From contig NZ_CP049015.1 in the NCBI RefSeq assembly GCF_011064845.1, forward strand, positions 4,836,001 to 4,900,000: a DNA stretch of 64,000 nucleotides, read 5' to 3'. Below, in pieces: positions 42,498-52,630 of the stretch. Position numbers and translations under genes: made by a program. The stretch comes from Citrobacter freundii ATCC 8090 = MTCC 1658 = NBRC 12681 (lineage in GTDB: Bacteria > Pseudomonadota > Gammaproteobacteria > Enterobacterales > Enterobacteriaceae). The notes under the pieces are model-generated. The model searched no databases. It had not been told where the DNA came from and saw only the letters and a program-made list of their open reading frames with translations. Numbering within the stretch: the stretch's first letter is position 1; each line of letters starts with the position of its first letter.

Positions 42498-43628
42498 TCA
42501 GGCGAAGTAGTTGAGTAAGGTCGAAATTACCGTTCGCTGGTTGACCGGCGACAAGTTGTAGAACAACGGTAAACGCAGCAAACGCTCGCTCTCTTTGGTG
42601 GTGTAACGATCAACACCGGCAAATACGCCGAATTTGTCGCCAGCCGGGCAATCATGCAGCGGGATATAGTGGAACACCGCCATAATTTCAGCTTCTTTCA
42701 GGAAGTTAATCAACGCCGTGCGATCGTCGATATCGCGCAGCTTGATGTAAAACATATGGGCGTTTTGCACGCAGTCTTCCGGTACAGAAGGCAGCTCGAT
42801 ACGTCCGGCACGCGCCAGCGGTTCAAGAGCATCATAGTAGTTCTGCCACTGAGTCAGACGCTGCTGGTTAATGCGGTCCGCTGCTTCCAGTTGCGCCCAC
42901 AGATAAGCGGCCTGTAGATCGGACATCAAATAGCTGGAGCCGATATCACGCCAGGTATATTTATCTACCTGGCCACGGAAAAACTGGCTGCGGTTTGTCC
43001 CTTTTTCACGGATGATCTCTGCACGTTCGACTAATTTTTTATCATTAATCAGCGTCGCGCCGCCTTCACCACCTGCGGTATAGTTTTTGGTCTCATGAAA
43101 GCTAAAGCAACCAATGTGACCAATCGTCCCCAGCGCCCGACCTTTGTAAGTCGACATAACGCCCTGGGCCGCATCTTCCACCACAAACAGGTTATGTTTG
43201 GTCGCCAGCGCCATAATAGTATCCATTTCGCAGGCCACACCCGCGTAATGCACCGGCACAATAGCGCGGGTTTTGTCGGTGATCGCCGCTTCAATCAGCG
43301 TTTCGTCAATGTTCATGGTATCCGGGCGGATATCAACAAAGACAATTTTCGCGCCTCGCAGCACGAAAGCATTGGCCGTGGAGACAAACGTATAGCTTGG
43401 CATAATGACTTCATCGCCAGGCTGGATATCCAGCAGCAATGCCGCCATCTCAAGCGATGCGGTGCAGGAAGGCGTCAGCAATACTTTCTCGCTGCCAAAA
43501 TGCTGTTCCAGCCACTGCTGGCAGCGACGGGTAAAACCGCCATCGCCACACAGTTTGCCGCTGTTCATCGCAGACTGCATGTAATCGAGTTCAGTGCCCA
43601 CCACCGGCGGTGCGTTAAATGGAATCAT
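42498..43628 (-). CDS. wecE: dTDP-4-amino-4,6-dideoxygalactose transaminase WecE
   Basis: WecE (RffA) is the PLP-dependent aminotransferase that converts dTDP-4-keto-6-deoxyglucose to dTDP-4-amino-4,6-dideoxygalactose. I chose the start MIPFNAPPVVGTEL, giving 376 residues as in E. coli; the open frame extends 33 codons into wecD. The PLP lysine is in FHETKNYTAGGEGG (about residue 181), with the DAAQGVMSTYKG segment before it. Its substrate is normally made by RffH and RffG, absent from this operon. Confidence 0.97.
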   Translation of the reverse strand: MIPFNAPPVVGTELDYMQSAMNSGKLCGDGGFTRRCQQWLEQHFGSEKVLLTPSCTASLEMAALLLDIQPGDEVIMPSYTFVSTANAFVLRGAKIVFVDIRPDTMNIDETLIEAAITDKTRAIVPVHYAGVACEMDTIMALATKHNLFVVEDAAQGVMSTYKGRALGTIGHIGCFSFHETKNYTAGGEGGATLINDKKLVERAEIIREKGTNRSQFFRGQVDKYTWRDIGSSYLMSDLQAAYLWAQLEAADRINQQRLTQWQNYYDALEPLARAGRIELPSVPEDCVQNAHMFYIKLRDIDDRTALINFLKEAEIMAVFHYIPLHDCPAGDKFGVFAGVDRYTTKESERLLRLPLFYNLSPVNQRTVISTLLNYFA

Positions 43629-43632
43629 CGTG

Positions 43633-44310
43633 TCACCTGTATAACCAATACGCGGTGCTTTCCACATTCGCACCACTGTGTATATAACGTTTAAGCGCGG
43701 CGGTATTGCCCATTTGGGTCGCCACACGCAGTGCTGTTTTACCGTGAGCCTGCGCCCAGCAAAGCGCGGCCTGCATCAGTTCTGCTCCCGCCCCACGCCC
43801 GGCTAGCAGGCCAATTCGCGCCTCGGTCGCATTCAGTTCACGCAGCGAGACATAGCCACGAATCTCACCTGTTGGTGTACGAAAAACGAGGCATTGATGA
43901 TCGAACGTCCCCAGCACCGCGTTTTCAATCCACTGCGCATAAAAACGCGCGCTGGCATCTGCGGCATACCACGGGGCGCGAAAACGACTTTGCGCGAACG
44001 CCTGTCCTGCCAGATGGCGTAATGCAGGGATATCCGTAGTTTGTGCGACCTGCGCACCGGGGTCACCATGCGCACACGTCACTGGCAGCACAAAATCCAC
44101 TTCACCTTCAACCAGTGAGAAGCCCAGCTGTTGCAGGGCATCTAATGCTTGGGTATTGGCGGCAGGTATTTTTGCCTGTACCCGCGACCAGGGCTGCAAC
44201 GCATCCGCAGTCAGAACCGACGCGTGTTGGTCAAAACGCACAATAGCGCTATGCACGCCAAAGAACGTATTTTCCCAGCTAAGCGGCTCAATACTGGCGC
44301 GGATTTTCAC
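43633..44310 (-). CDS. wecD: dTDP-fucosamine acetyltransferase WecD
   Basis: WecD (RffC) acetylates dTDP-4-amino-4,6-dideoxygalactose to dTDP-Fuc4NAc. The 225-residue protein has a GNAT fold in the C-terminal part, with the acetyl-CoA loop [16 protein letters not shown] (about residues 170-185). It starts at GTG (reading [18 protein letters not shown]), overlapping the wecC stop in the 4-base GTGA at 44307-44310. In E. coli rffG and rffH lie between these two genes; here they are joined directly without any remnant. Confidence 0.96.
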   Translation of the reverse strand: MKIRASIEPLSWENTFFGVHSAIVRFDQHASVLTADALQPWSRVQAKIPAANTQALDALQQLGFSLVEGEVDFVLPVTCAHGDPGAQVAQTTDIPALRHLAGQAFAQSRFRAPWYAADASARFYAQWIENAVLGTFDHQCLVFRTPTGEIRGYVSLRELNATEARIGLLAGRGAGAELMQAALCWAQAHGKTALRVATQMGNTAALKRYIHSGANVESTAYWLYR

Positions 44311-45569
44311 CGCCAGACCCCTTTGGTATCAACGACATATTGCTGGTGAACCGCATCGCCTTTAATGGCTTTAAATTCATTGTGGTCGACCAGCAAGACC
44401 AGTACATCGGCGCTTTCCAGGGCATCGCCCAGCGTTGCCAGTTGGCACAGACCGTCCAGTTTTTTCGGCAGTTGATGGATATTCGGTTCCACCACCAATG
44501 TTTCGCCTTTGTGCCAATGCGCGATACTTTGCGCAATTCCCATCGCCGGGCTTTCACGTAAATCATCAATATTCGGTTTAAATGCCAGACCAAAACAGGC
44601 AATTTTCACTTCGCTGGCCCGTTTATTGGTATCCGCCAGACAGTCGGCCACGGCTGCTTTTACCCGATCGACCACCCAATGAGGCTTACCGTCGTTTACC
44701 TCACGCGCGGTGCGAATCAATTTCGCCTGCTGCGGGTTCTGCGCCACGATAAACCACGGATCAACTGCGATACAGTGCCCGCCAACACCCGGACCCGGCT
44801 GCAAAATATTCACGCGCGGATGGCGATTTGCCAGGCGAATCAGTTCCCAGACGTTGATCCCCTGATCGGCGCAAATCAGCGACAACTCATTAGCGAAGGC
44901 GATATTGACGTCGCGGAAGCTATTTTCAGTCAGCTTGCACATTTCCGCAGTGCGGGCGTTGGTCACGACACATTCCCCTTCAAGGAAGATGTTGTACAGC
45001 TCACTGGCGCGTGCGGAACAGACGGAGGTCATGCCCCCAATCACGCGGTCGTTTTTAATCAGTTCAACCATCACCTGGCCCGGCAGCACACGTTCTGGAC
45101 AATAAGCAATGTTAACGTCAGCCTGTTCACCGACCTGCTGCGGGAAAGTCAAATCAGGACGCATTTCAGCCAGCCATGTGGCCATCTGTTCGGTAGCCCC
45201 GACAGGCGACGTCGATTCAAGGATCACCAACGCGCCTTTTTTCAACACCGGTGCAAGAGACTTGGCTGCGGCTTCAACGTAGACCATATCGGGTTCGTGC
45301 TCCCCCTTAAACGGAGTAGGCACAGCAATCAGAAAGGCATCCGCATCTACAGGGGTTGTGGTCGCACGCAGAAATCCATTTTCGACCGCCGTTTTCACCA
45401 CGGCGCCCAAATCTGGCTCAACGATATGAATTTCACCGCGATTAATGGTATCCACCGCGTGTTGATTTACATCTACGCCAATCACATGCTTTTGACGGGA
45501 AGCAAAGGCAGCCGCCGTCGGCAGTCCGATATAACCCAGCCCAATGACAGAAATGGTCGTAAAACTCAT
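44307..45569 (-). CDS. wecC: UDP-N-acetyl-D-mannosamine dehydrogenase WecC
   Basis: WecC (RffD) oxidises UDP-ManNAc to UDP-ManNAcA with two NAD. The 420-residue protein has the Rossmann motif [14 protein letters not shown] (about residues 9-22), the catalytic Cys in [15 protein letters not shown] (about 266), and the C-terminal UDP-binding domain with [18 protein letters not shown]. It overlaps wecB by 4 bases and wecD by 4 bases. Confidence 0.97.
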   Translation of the reverse strand: MSFTTISVIGLGYIGLPTAAAFASRQKHVIGVDVNQHAVDTINRGEIHIVEPDLGAVVKTAVENGFLRATTTPVDADAFLIAVPTPFKGEHEPDMVYVEAAAKSLAPVLKKGALVILESTSPVGATEQMATWLAEMRPDLTFPQQVGEQADVNIAYCPERVLPGQVMVELIKNDRVIGGMTSVCSARASELYNIFLEGECVVTNARTAEMCKLTENSFRDVNIAFANELSLICADQGINVWELIRLANRHPRVNILQPGPGVGGHCIAVDPWFIVAQNPQQAKLIRTAREVNDGKPHWVVDRVKAAVADCLADTNKRASEVKIACFGLAFKPNIDDLRESPAMGIAQSIAHWHKGETLVVEPNIHQLPKKLDGLCQLATLGDALESADVLVLLVDHNEFKAIKGDAVHQQYVVDTKGVWR

Positions 45570-46696
45570 AGCGATATCCGATTATTTTTTAACGCGTGTA
45601 AAATGCGGCCACATGCCTGCCCGTCACCATACGGATTATGGGCGCGGCTCATGGTCTGATATTCATTATCGTCATGCAGCAAACGCGTGACTTCTTCGAC
45701 GATACGCTGCGGGTCTGTCCCTACCAGACGTACTGTACCTGCAGTAATCGCTTCCGGACGTTCCGTCGTTTCGCGCATCACCAGTACCGGTTTCCCCAAA
45801 GATGGGGCTTCTTCCTGAATCCCACCGGAGTCGGTCAGGATCAGCCAGGCATGATTCATCAGCCAGACAAACGGCATGTAATCCTGCGGTTCAATCAGGA
45901 TGACGTTTTCAACGTGACCCAGAATGCGATTCACCGGTTCGCTGACGTTAGGATTCAGGTGAACCGGATAAACAATCTGCACGTTCTGATTGGCCGCAGC
46001 AATTTCCGCCAGCGCATGGCAAATGCGTTCAAAACCGCGACCGAAGCTTTCCCGACGATGACCGGTCACCAGTATCATTTTTTTATCAGAGCTCAGGAAA
46101 GGATAATGCTCTGCTAATTCAGCACGCAATTTATCGTTCGCCAGTACGCGGTCGCGAACCCAGATCAACGCATCAATCACCGTATTGCCTGTGACGAAAA
46201 TACGATTTTCGGGAATAGCTTCCCGTAACAAATTTTGGCGCGAGTTTTCTGTTGGCGCAAAATGATACATAGCCAGACGCCCGGTCAGCGTACGGTTCGC
46301 CTCTTCCGGCCAGGGAGAATAGAGATCACCAGTACGTAAACCAGCCTCTACATGCCCCACCGGGATGCGCTGATAGAACGCAGCCAGACTCGTGGCAATG
46401 GTCGTTGTGGTATCACCATGAACCAACACCACATCAGGTTTAAAATCAGCCAGAATTGGCTTTAATCCTTCCAGTATTCGGCAGGTGATTTCTGTTAGTC
46501 CCTGACCTGGCTGCATAATGTTGAGATCGTAGTCAGGTACAATGGAAAAGAGGTTCAACACCTGATCGAGCATCTCCCGATGCTGCGCCGTGACGCAAAC
46601 TTTTGCCTCAAAATCAGGATCTTTTGCCAACGCATGAACCAGAGGTGCCATTTTTATGGCCTCCGGTCGCGTGCCAAATACAGTCAGTACTTTCAC
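45566..46696 (-). CDS. wecB: UDP-N-acetylglucosamine 2-epimerase WecB
   Basis: WecB (RffE) interconverts UDP-GlcNAc and UDP-ManNAc without a metal or NAD. I place the start at GTG 46696 ([17 protein letters not shown]), giving 376 residues as in E. coli. Active-site features are the N-terminal [29 protein letters not shown], and TGHRRESFG (about 212-220). A 10-bp stem-loop lies just upstream of the start. Confidence 0.97.
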   Translation of the reverse strand: MKVLTVFGTRPEAIKMAPLVHALAKDPDFEAKVCVTAQHREMLDQVLNLFSIVPDYDLNIMQPGQGLTEITCRILEGLKPILADFKPDVVLVHGDTTTTIATSLAAFYQRIPVGHVEAGLRTGDLYSPWPEEANRTLTGRLAMYHFAPTENSRQNLLREAIPENRIFVTGNTVIDALIWVRDRVLANDKLRAELAEHYPFLSSDKKMILVTGHRRESFGRGFERICHALAEIAAANQNVQIVYPVHLNPNVSEPVNRILGHVENVILIEPQDYMPFVWLMNHAWLILTDSGGIQEEAPSLGKPVLVMRETTERPEAITAGTVRLVGTDPQRIVEEVTRLLHDDNEYQTMSRAHNPYGDGQACGRILHALKNNRISL

Positions 46697-46715
46697 ATCG
46701 ATTCTCTTCGGATTG

Positions 46716-46741
46716 GCAGTGAGGGCCCAGCCCCTCACTGC
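46716..46741. other. Stem-loop between wzzE and wecB
   Basis: GCAGTGAGGG and CCCTCACTGC form a perfect 10-bp inverted repeat with a 6-base loop, 19 bases upstream of the wecB GTG inside the ECA operon. No T tract follows on the minus strand, so it is not a standard terminator; it could be an RNA processing or stability element. Confidence 0.6.
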
Positions 46742-46751
46742 AACGATATTG

Positions 46752-47798
46752 CTAGATCGTGCGGCGGCGGGTTAACGCGACACCAGCACCGATCAGAGCC
46801 CCAACGATGCCCCACATAATCATCAGGAAAGCACGACGAGGGCTGTCACGTTTTACCGGTTCTTCCGGCGTACGCAAATAACGATAGGTCTGAAAACGCG
46901 GATCCAGCGTTGGCCCAACGTTCAGTGTGTTAAGCATGGCCCGGTTTTGGAAGTAGTCCAGATCGAAATCAGGACCAACAGATTGCAGGTTCTCGAGTCG
47001 CGCCTGCAGCATAGGACGTCCAAGCAAGAACAGTTCAGAATCCGGTAATTCCTCAGCAGGAACATCCGTAGAAGTACGCGAAATATTATGCTGTTCCGCA
47101 ATTTTGAGCGCCTGCTCAATGTTGTGAACACGGCGAGAGAAGATCGATTTCGCCACTTCCTCCTGACGTTTAACCTGCGCCTTCATCTGCACGGTGCGTG
47201 CAGCCCAGGCGCCCTTCAACTCATCATTCAGATGACGCGCTGCGCGCTGGCTGGCAAACGCCACGTACTGACGCAGCAAATTGTTGGCATCAGGCGCCGT
47301 CTCGGCAATCAGCTTCACGCTGTCGTTGGTATTACGAACCGCATCGCCAGGCATAAACTGAATGTTATTGATCAGTTCATCCAGCATCGCCGCATCGGCT
47401 TTGCTGTTACCCACCATACGTTGCTTGTAGTAATCTGTCTGCTGCCAGAATTCACGGCGCGTATCCCATGAGGCAAGCTGCATAATAAATTCTTTATAGG
47501 CTTCATCCATCACTGACGGTTGATCCGCAGATGCAAGACTGGCCTTGATGTCCAGGTTACGCAAAAACTGCTGCTGAGAGTAATAGCCGCCCAACATATT
47601 GACCGTTGGCCTGTCTGAAATCGCCGTCGCACTCCACTCCTGACGAGCAAAGAACGTATAGGCGAGAGCGACTAACGCGAAGGCGAGAGCCATACCGACG
47701 ATCCACACCTTCCCTGTCCACAAAGTACGAAACAACCCACGGATGTCCAGTTCATTTTCAGCGCTCATGGCATGTTCCCCCGGTAATGGTTGTGTCAT
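46752..47798 (-). CDS. wzzE: ECA polysaccharide chain length modulator WzzE
   Basis: WzzE sets ECA chain length and assists cyclic ECA formation. The 348-residue protein has two membrane helices (about 32-52, [20 protein letters not shown], and about 323-343, [21 protein letters not shown]) and a helical periplasmic domain. The Pro-rich P-x2-P-x4-SP-type motif appears as [13 protein letters not shown] before the second helix. It lies 12 bases after wecA. Confidence 0.97.
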   Translation of the reverse strand: MTQPLPGEHAMSAENELDIRGLFRTLWTGKVWIVGMALAFALVALAYTFFARQEWSATAISDRPTVNMLGGYYSQQQFLRNLDIKASLASADQPSVMDEAYKEFIMQLASWDTRREFWQQTDYYKQRMVGNSKADAAMLDELINNIQFMPGDAVRNTNDSVKLIAETAPDANNLLRQYVAFASQRAARHLNDELKGAWAARTVQMKAQVKRQEEVAKSIFSRRVHNIEQALKIAEQHNISRTSTDVPAEELPDSELFLLGRPMLQARLENLQSVGPDFDLDYFQNRAMLNTLNVGPTLDPRFQTYRYLRTPEEPVKRDSPRRAFLMIMWGIVGALIGAGVALTRRRTI

Positions 47799-47810
47799 CG
47801 TACCCTCAAT

Positions 47811-48914
47811 TTATTTGGTTAAGTTTGGTTTACTGTCACGGTTTCTACGCAACTTGCGCTTCCAGCGTTTGATAAATCTCGCCACCTTCCAGGCGCGTTT
47901 TATACAGATGTCGTACAGGACAAACGCCAGTAAAAAGAGCACCAACATCACCCATTCCGGGACAATACGAGAATATTCAGCCAACACGCCGATAGAAGCC
48001 AGGATCGCAGCAGCCAGCGTAATCAGGACAAAAGCCTGTCGGGAAGTAAACCCGGCGCGCATGATTAAATGGTGAATATGTTGGCGATCCGGGGAGAAAG
48101 GACTCATGCCTTTACGTAAACGGCGATACATAATTGCCACCATATCCATTAAAGGAATGGCAATAATCCACAGAGCCGTGACCGGGCTAATAGGATGCGT
48201 TGGCCCCTGGGTAGTCTCCAGCAGAATCCAAATCACCGTGAAGCCAATCAACGTACTTCCCGCATCCCCCATAAAGACTTTATAGCGGCGTCCGAGAATC
48301 CCCAGGTTCAGCAGGATGTAAGGCAGAATGGCGGCGATCATGGCAAAACACCAGATTGCCAGGCTTGTCTGGCCATCGAACCACAGAATAAGCCCCATCG
48401 CGGCGAATGAGACGCTGGATAGCCCACCGAGCAGACCATCGATCCCATCGACCATATTGAAGGCGTTAATCGCCGCCCAAACGGCAAACAGGGTCAGGAA
48501 ATAACCAAAAGGACCGAGCACCATCTCCCAGGGGCCGAAAATATAGCCAAGGCTTAGCAGATAGAGTTTGCCCACTGACATCATAATGATGCCAATAAGG
48601 GCCTGGATGGTCGCGCGGATTTTTACACTGATATCAAAACGATCGTCCAGGGCACCGATAAACACCAGTACACCGGCACAGGCCAGGTAGAGAGTAGCAT
48701 GCGGGATATAATAATCGGCGATGAGGAAGGTAAAGCAAATGCCTGCGTAAACCGAAATCCCCCCAACCAGCGGAATCAGTCCCTGATGACGTTTACGGAA
48801 GTTGGGTTTATCCACCAATCCAATCTTTTTCGCAACCTTGCGGGCAAAGAAAAGAAACAGCGTTGTGAATAAAAAAATACTGATGAGATCAGTACTTGCT
48901 GTCAGTAAATTCAC
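47811..48914 (-). CDS. wecA: Undecaprenyl-phosphate GlcNAc-1-phosphate transferase WecA
   Basis: WecA (Rfe) starts ECA, and many O antigens, by moving GlcNAc-1-P onto undecaprenyl phosphate. The 367-residue PNPT-family protein has about 11 membrane helices. The Mg2+-binding acidic motif is in FIGALDDRFDISVKIR, the active-site NMVDGIDGLLGG is near residue 155, and the cytoplasmic His-rich loop is SPFSPDRQHIHHLIMRAG. It is the first gene of the operon; its promoter lies in 48915-49109. Confidence 0.97.
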   Translation of the reverse strand: MNLLTASTDLISIFLFTTLFLFFARKVAKKIGLVDKPNFRKRHQGLIPLVGGISVYAGICFTFLIADYYIPHATLYLACAGVLVFIGALDDRFDISVKIRATIQALIGIIMMSVGKLYLLSLGYIFGPWEMVLGPFGYFLTLFAVWAAINAFNMVDGIDGLLGGLSSVSFAAMGLILWFDGQTSLAIWCFAMIAAILPYILLNLGILGRRYKVFMGDAGSTLIGFTVIWILLETTQGPTHPISPVTALWIIAIPLMDMVAIMYRRLRKGMSPFSPDRQHIHHLIMRAGFTSRQAFVLITLAAAILASIGVLAEYSRIVPEWVMLVLFLLAFVLYDICIKRAWKVARFIKRWKRKLRRNRDSKPNLTK

Positions 48915-49109
48915 TATACATGCTCTCAGAGAATATCAATATATGAAGTATAACCATCCGGGCGATTATTCAGAAGAGAAACCCGATTCCATATCAGGTG
49001 GTTCTGTATGATTATTAACCACAAAATACGAATTACAACCCTTCGTCACCAGGCGGTATGTCATACCGGATTATTATTATTGTGTCGTTAAGATTACATC
49101 CACAAAAGC

Positions 49110-49137
49110 AAAACGCCACGTAAAAACGTGGCGTTTT
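49110..49137. terminator. Terminator after rho
   Basis: A perfect 11-bp stem (AAAACGCCACG, 6-base loop, CGTGGCGTTTT) lies 15 bases past the rho stop and upstream of the wecA promoter region, both on the minus strand. Confidence 0.88.
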
Positions 49138-49152
49138 CAGATGATGCCCGAA

Positions 49153-50412
49153 TCAGGAACGCTTCATCATATCGAAGAAGTCGTCATTGGTCTTGGTCAT
49201 CGCCAGTTTGTTAATGAGGAATTCCATTGCGTCGATTTCACCCATAGGATGGATGATTTTGCGCAGGATCCACATTTTCTGCAGCTCTTCCTGGGTAGTG
49301 AGCAGCTCTTCTTTACGGGTACCGGAACGGTTGTAGTCGATAGCCGGGAAGACGCGTTTTTCAGCAATCTTACGAGAGAGGTGCAGTTCCATGTTGCCGG
49401 TACCTTTAAACTCTTCATAGATAACTTCATCCATTTTAGAGCCGGTATCAATCAGCGCAGTCGCGATGATGGTCAGGCTACCGCCCTCTTCCACGTTACG
49501 TGCAGCACCAAAGAAACGCTTCGGACGATGCAGGGCGTTGGCGTCCACACCACCGGTCAGTACTTTACCGGAAGCAGGAACCACGGTGTTATATGCACGT
49601 GCCAGACGGGTGATGGAGTCAAGCAGAATGATAACGTCTTTCTTGTGTTCAACCAGACGTTTCGCCTTCTCGATAACCATTTCCGCAACCTGAACGTGGC
49701 GGGAGGCTGGTTCGTCAAAGGTAGACGCAACCACTTCACCTTTCACCAGACGCTGCATCTCGGTAACTTCTTCCGGACGTTCGTCAATCAGCAGCACCAT
49801 CAACACGCAGTCAGGATGATTGTATGCAATGCTCTGCGCGATGTTCTGCAGCAGCATGGTTTTACCCGCTTTCGGCGGAGCAACAATCAGACCACGTTGG
49901 CCACGACCGATCGGCGATGCCAGATCCAGTACACGCGCCGTTAAATCTTCAGTAGAACCGTTACCACGTTCCATACGCAGACGAGAGTTTGCGTGCAGCG
50001 GCGTTAAGTTCTCAAAGAGGATTTTGTTACGGGCGTTTTCTGGTTTGTCGTAGTTAACTTCGTTAACTTTCAACAGCGCAAAGTAGCGTTCACCTTCTTT
50101 CGGCGGGCGAATCTTACCAGAAATGGTATCACCAGTGCGGAGGTTGAAACGGCGGATTTGGCTGGGAGAAACGTAGATGTCATCAGGACCGGCGAGGTAG
50201 GAGCTGTCTGCAGAGCGGAGGAAACCAAATCCATCCTGCAATATCTCCAGCACACCGTCACCAAAGATATCTTCGCCACTCTTTGCGTGCTGCTTCAGGA
50301 TGGCAAAAATAATGTCCTGCTTGCGCATACGAGCCAGGTTTTCAAGGCCCATATTTTCGCCGAGAGTGATCAGCTCAGAAACCGGCGTATTCTTTAATTC
50401 GGTAAGATTCAT
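49153..50412 (-). CDS. rho: Transcription termination factor Rho
   Basis: Rho is the hexameric RNA helicase that ends factor-dependent transcription. I chose the start [18 protein letters not shown], giving 419 residues as in E. coli; the frame extends 24 codons upstream. The primary RNA-binding (CSD) domain covers about 48-118, with [20 protein letters not shown]. Walker A is [13 protein letters not shown] (about 177-189), and the Q- and R-loops follow. It is preceded by a 5-prime leader of about 220 nt holding a RhoL-like frame. Confidence 0.98.
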   Translation of the reverse strand: MNLTELKNTPVSELITLGENMGLENLARMRKQDIIFAILKQHAKSGEDIFGDGVLEILQDGFGFLRSADSSYLAGPDDIYVSPSQIRRFNLRTGDTISGKIRPPKEGERYFALLKVNEVNYDKPENARNKILFENLTPLHANSRLRMERGNGSTEDLTARVLDLASPIGRGQRGLIVAPPKAGKTMLLQNIAQSIAYNHPDCVLMVLLIDERPEEVTEMQRLVKGEVVASTFDEPASRHVQVAEMVIEKAKRLVEHKKDVIILLDSITRLARAYNTVVPASGKVLTGGVDANALHRPKRFFGAARNVEEGGSLTIIATALIDTGSKMDEVIYEEFKGTGNMELHLSRKIAEKRVFPAIDYNRSGTRKEELLTTQEELQKMWILRKIIHPMGEIDAMEFLINKLAMTKTNDDFFDMMKRS

Positions 50413-50499
50413 AATGGTGTGAGTTCTTAAACTTGGGGTAAATCTCGAACTTAATGTTGTGAATGGTATGGCAGGGTCATCCATGCCTGTTTACGGCCA

Positions 50500-50598
50500 T
50501 CAACTCATGTCTGTTCGCTGTCTGGTCACAGGAAAGTACGCAGAACTGAAACGACAAGACGGATTGAGTGACAAGCCAGGAATCTGTCCACTTCTCGC
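50500..50598 (-). pseudogene. rho leader peptide frame (RhoL-like), start codon not recognisable
   Basis: In the rho leader the minus strand reads SGQIPGLSLNPSCRFSSAY, then FPVTRQRTDMS and a stop. This closely follows my recollection of E. coli RhoL (SEQISGSSLNPSCRFSSAYS...), ending 87 bases before rho. At the position of the E. coli ATG the codon is GCG. No ATG, GTG or TTG precedes it before an in-frame TAG about 27 bases further upstream. It may have lost translation, or may use a non-standard start such as ATA. The conserved bases may also be kept for the RNA itself. Confidence 0.55.
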
Positions 50599-50640
50599 GC
50601 GAGAAACAACGGGAAGTATTGGATATAACTAGATTCAAAC

Positions 50641-50669
50641 TTAATAAGGTATGTTTAATACGAAGTCAA
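50641..50669 (-). promoter_or_regulatory. rho promoter
   Basis: Minus-strand hexamers TTGACT and TATTAA are separated by 17 bases. The predicted start near 50634 gives a leader of about 220 nt before the rho ATG, in line with the autoregulated long leader known for rho. The rest of the 337-base rho-trxA gap (50413-50749) holds the RhoL-like frame and an imperfect hairpin at 50693-50735 after trxA (CGGGCG/CGCCCG ends), with no T run. Confidence 0.65.
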
Positions 50670-50749
50670 CACTAACTTAGCACGACTCAAGTCGGGCGTC
50701 CAGTCATCCGAATCATTTCGAAGTATGGTCGCCCGATCATGAGACTTCC

Positions 50750-51079
50750 TTACGCTAAATTAGCGTCGAGGAATTCTTTCAACTGACCTTTGGACAGCGC
50801 GCCGACTTTTGTCGCCGCAACTTCGCCGTTTTTAAACAGCAACAGGGTCGGGATGCCACGGATACCATACTTCGGCGCGGTGCCTGGGTTTTGGTCAATG
50901 TTCAATTTAGCAACCGTCAGTTTGCCCTGATATTCGTCAGCGATTTCATCCAGAATCGGAGCGATCATTTTGCACGGACCGCACCACTCTGCCCAGAAAT
51001 CAACGAGGATTGCTCCGTCCGCTTTGAGTACATCCGTGTCAAAACTGTCGTCAGTCAGGTGAATAATTTTATCGCTCAT
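50750..51079 (-). CDS. trxA: Thioredoxin 1
   Basis: TrxA is the cytoplasmic dithiol reductant. I chose the start [13 protein letters not shown], giving 109 residues, apparently identical to E. coli TrxA; a longer frame by 16 codons is spurious. The active site is AEWCGPCKM (about residues 30-38), and the cis-Pro is in RGIPTLLLF. It is divergent from rhlB and upstream of rho on the same strand. Confidence 0.99.
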
Positions 51080-51222
51080 AATAACTCCACAGGAATAAGC
51101 CTGGTGCATTGGTGTAGCATTAATCAACGACGTGTTGATGTAGCATTAACCAACTAAAGGTTGACTTTATTTCACCGGATACGCTTTCGTAAAGCAATAG
51201 TAAGCTGATATTCTACCACACT

Positions 51223-52491
51223 ATGAGCAAAACACATTTAACAGAACAGAAGTTTTCCGACTTCGCCCTGCACCCAAAGGTGATAGAAGCCCTTGAAAAC
51301 AAAGGCTTTCATAACTGTACGCCCATTCAGGCCCTCGCGCTGCCGCTAACGCTGGCTGGTCGTGATGTTGCCGGGCAGGCGCAAACCGGTACCGGAAAAA
51401 CGATGGCGTTCCTGACGTCAACGTTTCATTATCTTCTCTCTCATCCCGCGATTGCCGATCGCAAGGTGAACCAACCGCGTGCGTTAATTATGGCGCCAAC
51501 GCGTGAGTTAGCCGTGCAGATCCACGCCGATGCCGAGCCGCTGGCACAGACCACTGGTCTGAAATTAGGCCTGGCGTATGGCGGCGACGGTTACGATAAA
51601 CAGCTGAAAGTGCTGGAAAGCGGCGTCGATATTCTTATCGGCACGACCGGTCGTCTTATCGACTATGCAAAACAGAACCACATTAATCTGGGCGCGATTC
51701 AGGTCGTGGTGCTGGATGAAGCCGATCGTATGTACGATCTGGGCTTTATTAAAGATATCCGTTGGCTGTTCCGTCGTATGCCGCCAACCACCCAACGTCT
51801 GAATATGCTGTTTTCTGCAACCCTCTCTTACCGCGTTCGCGAACTGGCGTTCGAACAAATGAATAACGCTGAGTACGTTGAAGTCGAACCGGAACAGAAA
51901 ACTGGCCATCGCATTAAAGAAGAGCTCTTCTACCCCTCCAACGAAGAGAAAATGCGTTTACTGCAAACGCTGATTGAAGAAGAGTGGCCAGATCGCGCCA
52001 TTGTTTTTGCTAACACCAAGCATCGTTGTGAAGATATCTGGGGCAGCCTTGCTGCAGACGGCCATCGTGTCGGTCTGCTGACCGGTGACGTGGCGCAGAA
52101 AAAACGTCTGCGAATCCTCGATGAATTCACCCGTGGCGATATCGACATTCTCGTTGCGACGGATGTTGCTGCACGTGGTCTGCATATCCCAGCCGTAACG
52201 CACGTATTTAACTATGACCTGCCGGATGACTGTGAAGATTACGTTCACCGTATTGGTCGTACCGGTCGTGCTGGTGCAAGCGGTCACTCTATCAGCCTCG
52301 CTTGTGAAGAGTACGCGCTGAATTTACCCGCAATTGAGACCTATATCGGCCACTCGATTCCGGTCAGCAAATATAACCCGGATGCGCTGATGACCGATCT
52401 GCCGAAGCCTTTGCGCTTAACGCGCCCGCGCACAGGCAATGGCCCACGCCGTACCGGTGGTGCTCCGCGTAATCGTCGTCGTTCAGGTTAA
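51223..52491 (+). CDS. rhlB: ATP-dependent RNA helicase RhlB
   Basis: RhlB is the DEAD-box helicase of the RNA degradosome, bound to RNase E. The 422-residue protein has the Q motif ([14 protein letters not shown]...TPIQ), Walker [12 protein letters not shown] (about 50-60), DEAD in [13 protein letters not shown] (about 165), SAT as FSATLSYRV, and [13 protein letters not shown]. It ends in a short Arg/Gly-rich tail. A full ERIC element follows 12 bases after its stop. Confidence 0.98.
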   Translation: MSKTHLTEQKFSDFALHPKVIEALENKGFHNCTPIQALALPLTLAGRDVAGQAQTGTGKTMAFLTSTFHYLLSHPAIADRKVNQPRALIMAPTRELAVQIHADAEPLAQTTGLKLGLAYGGDGYDKQLKVLESGVDILIGTTGRLIDYAKQNHINLGAIQVVVLDEADRMYDLGFIKDIRWLFRRMPPTTQRLNMLFSATLSYRVRELAFEQMNNAEYVEVEPEQKTGHRIKEELFYPSNEEKMRLLQTLIEEEWPDRAIVFANTKHRCEDIWGSLAADGHRVGLLTGDVAQKKRLRILDEFTRGDIDILVATDVAARGLHIPAVTHVFNYDLPDDCEDYVHRIGRTGRAGASGHSISLACEEYALNLPAIETYIGHSIPVSKYNPDALMTDLPKPLRLTRPRTGNGPRRTGGAPRNRRRSG

Positions 52492-52503
52492 GAAAAGTTA
52501 TGC

Positions 52504-52630
52504 CATACACAAAATCATTCAGCCTGTATCAAGGCGGCAAGAAAACGAATCCTGATGAACCTACTTTAGTAAGTGATTCGGGTGAGAGAACGCAGCCAAC
52601 ACAGATACAGGTTGAAGGATGAAGTGTATG
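52504..52630. repeat. ERIC (IRU) element between rhlB and gppA
   Basis: A 127-bp palindromic element whose ends, CATACACAAAATCATTCAGC and GTTGAAGGATGAAGTGTATG, form an imperfect terminal inverted repeat. The interior has CAAGGCGGCAAG, TTTAGTAAGTGATTCGGGTGAG and CGCAGCCAAC, matching ERIC consensus positions. The right end contains the gppA ribosome binding site and its last three bases are the gppA ATG. Confidence 0.92.

Noticed and set aside
44679..45659. 326-codon plus-strand frame opposite wecC
   Set aside because: A shadow of the conserved wecC frame. Its composition (many His, Arg, Gln) is typical of antisense frames and it has no family motifs.
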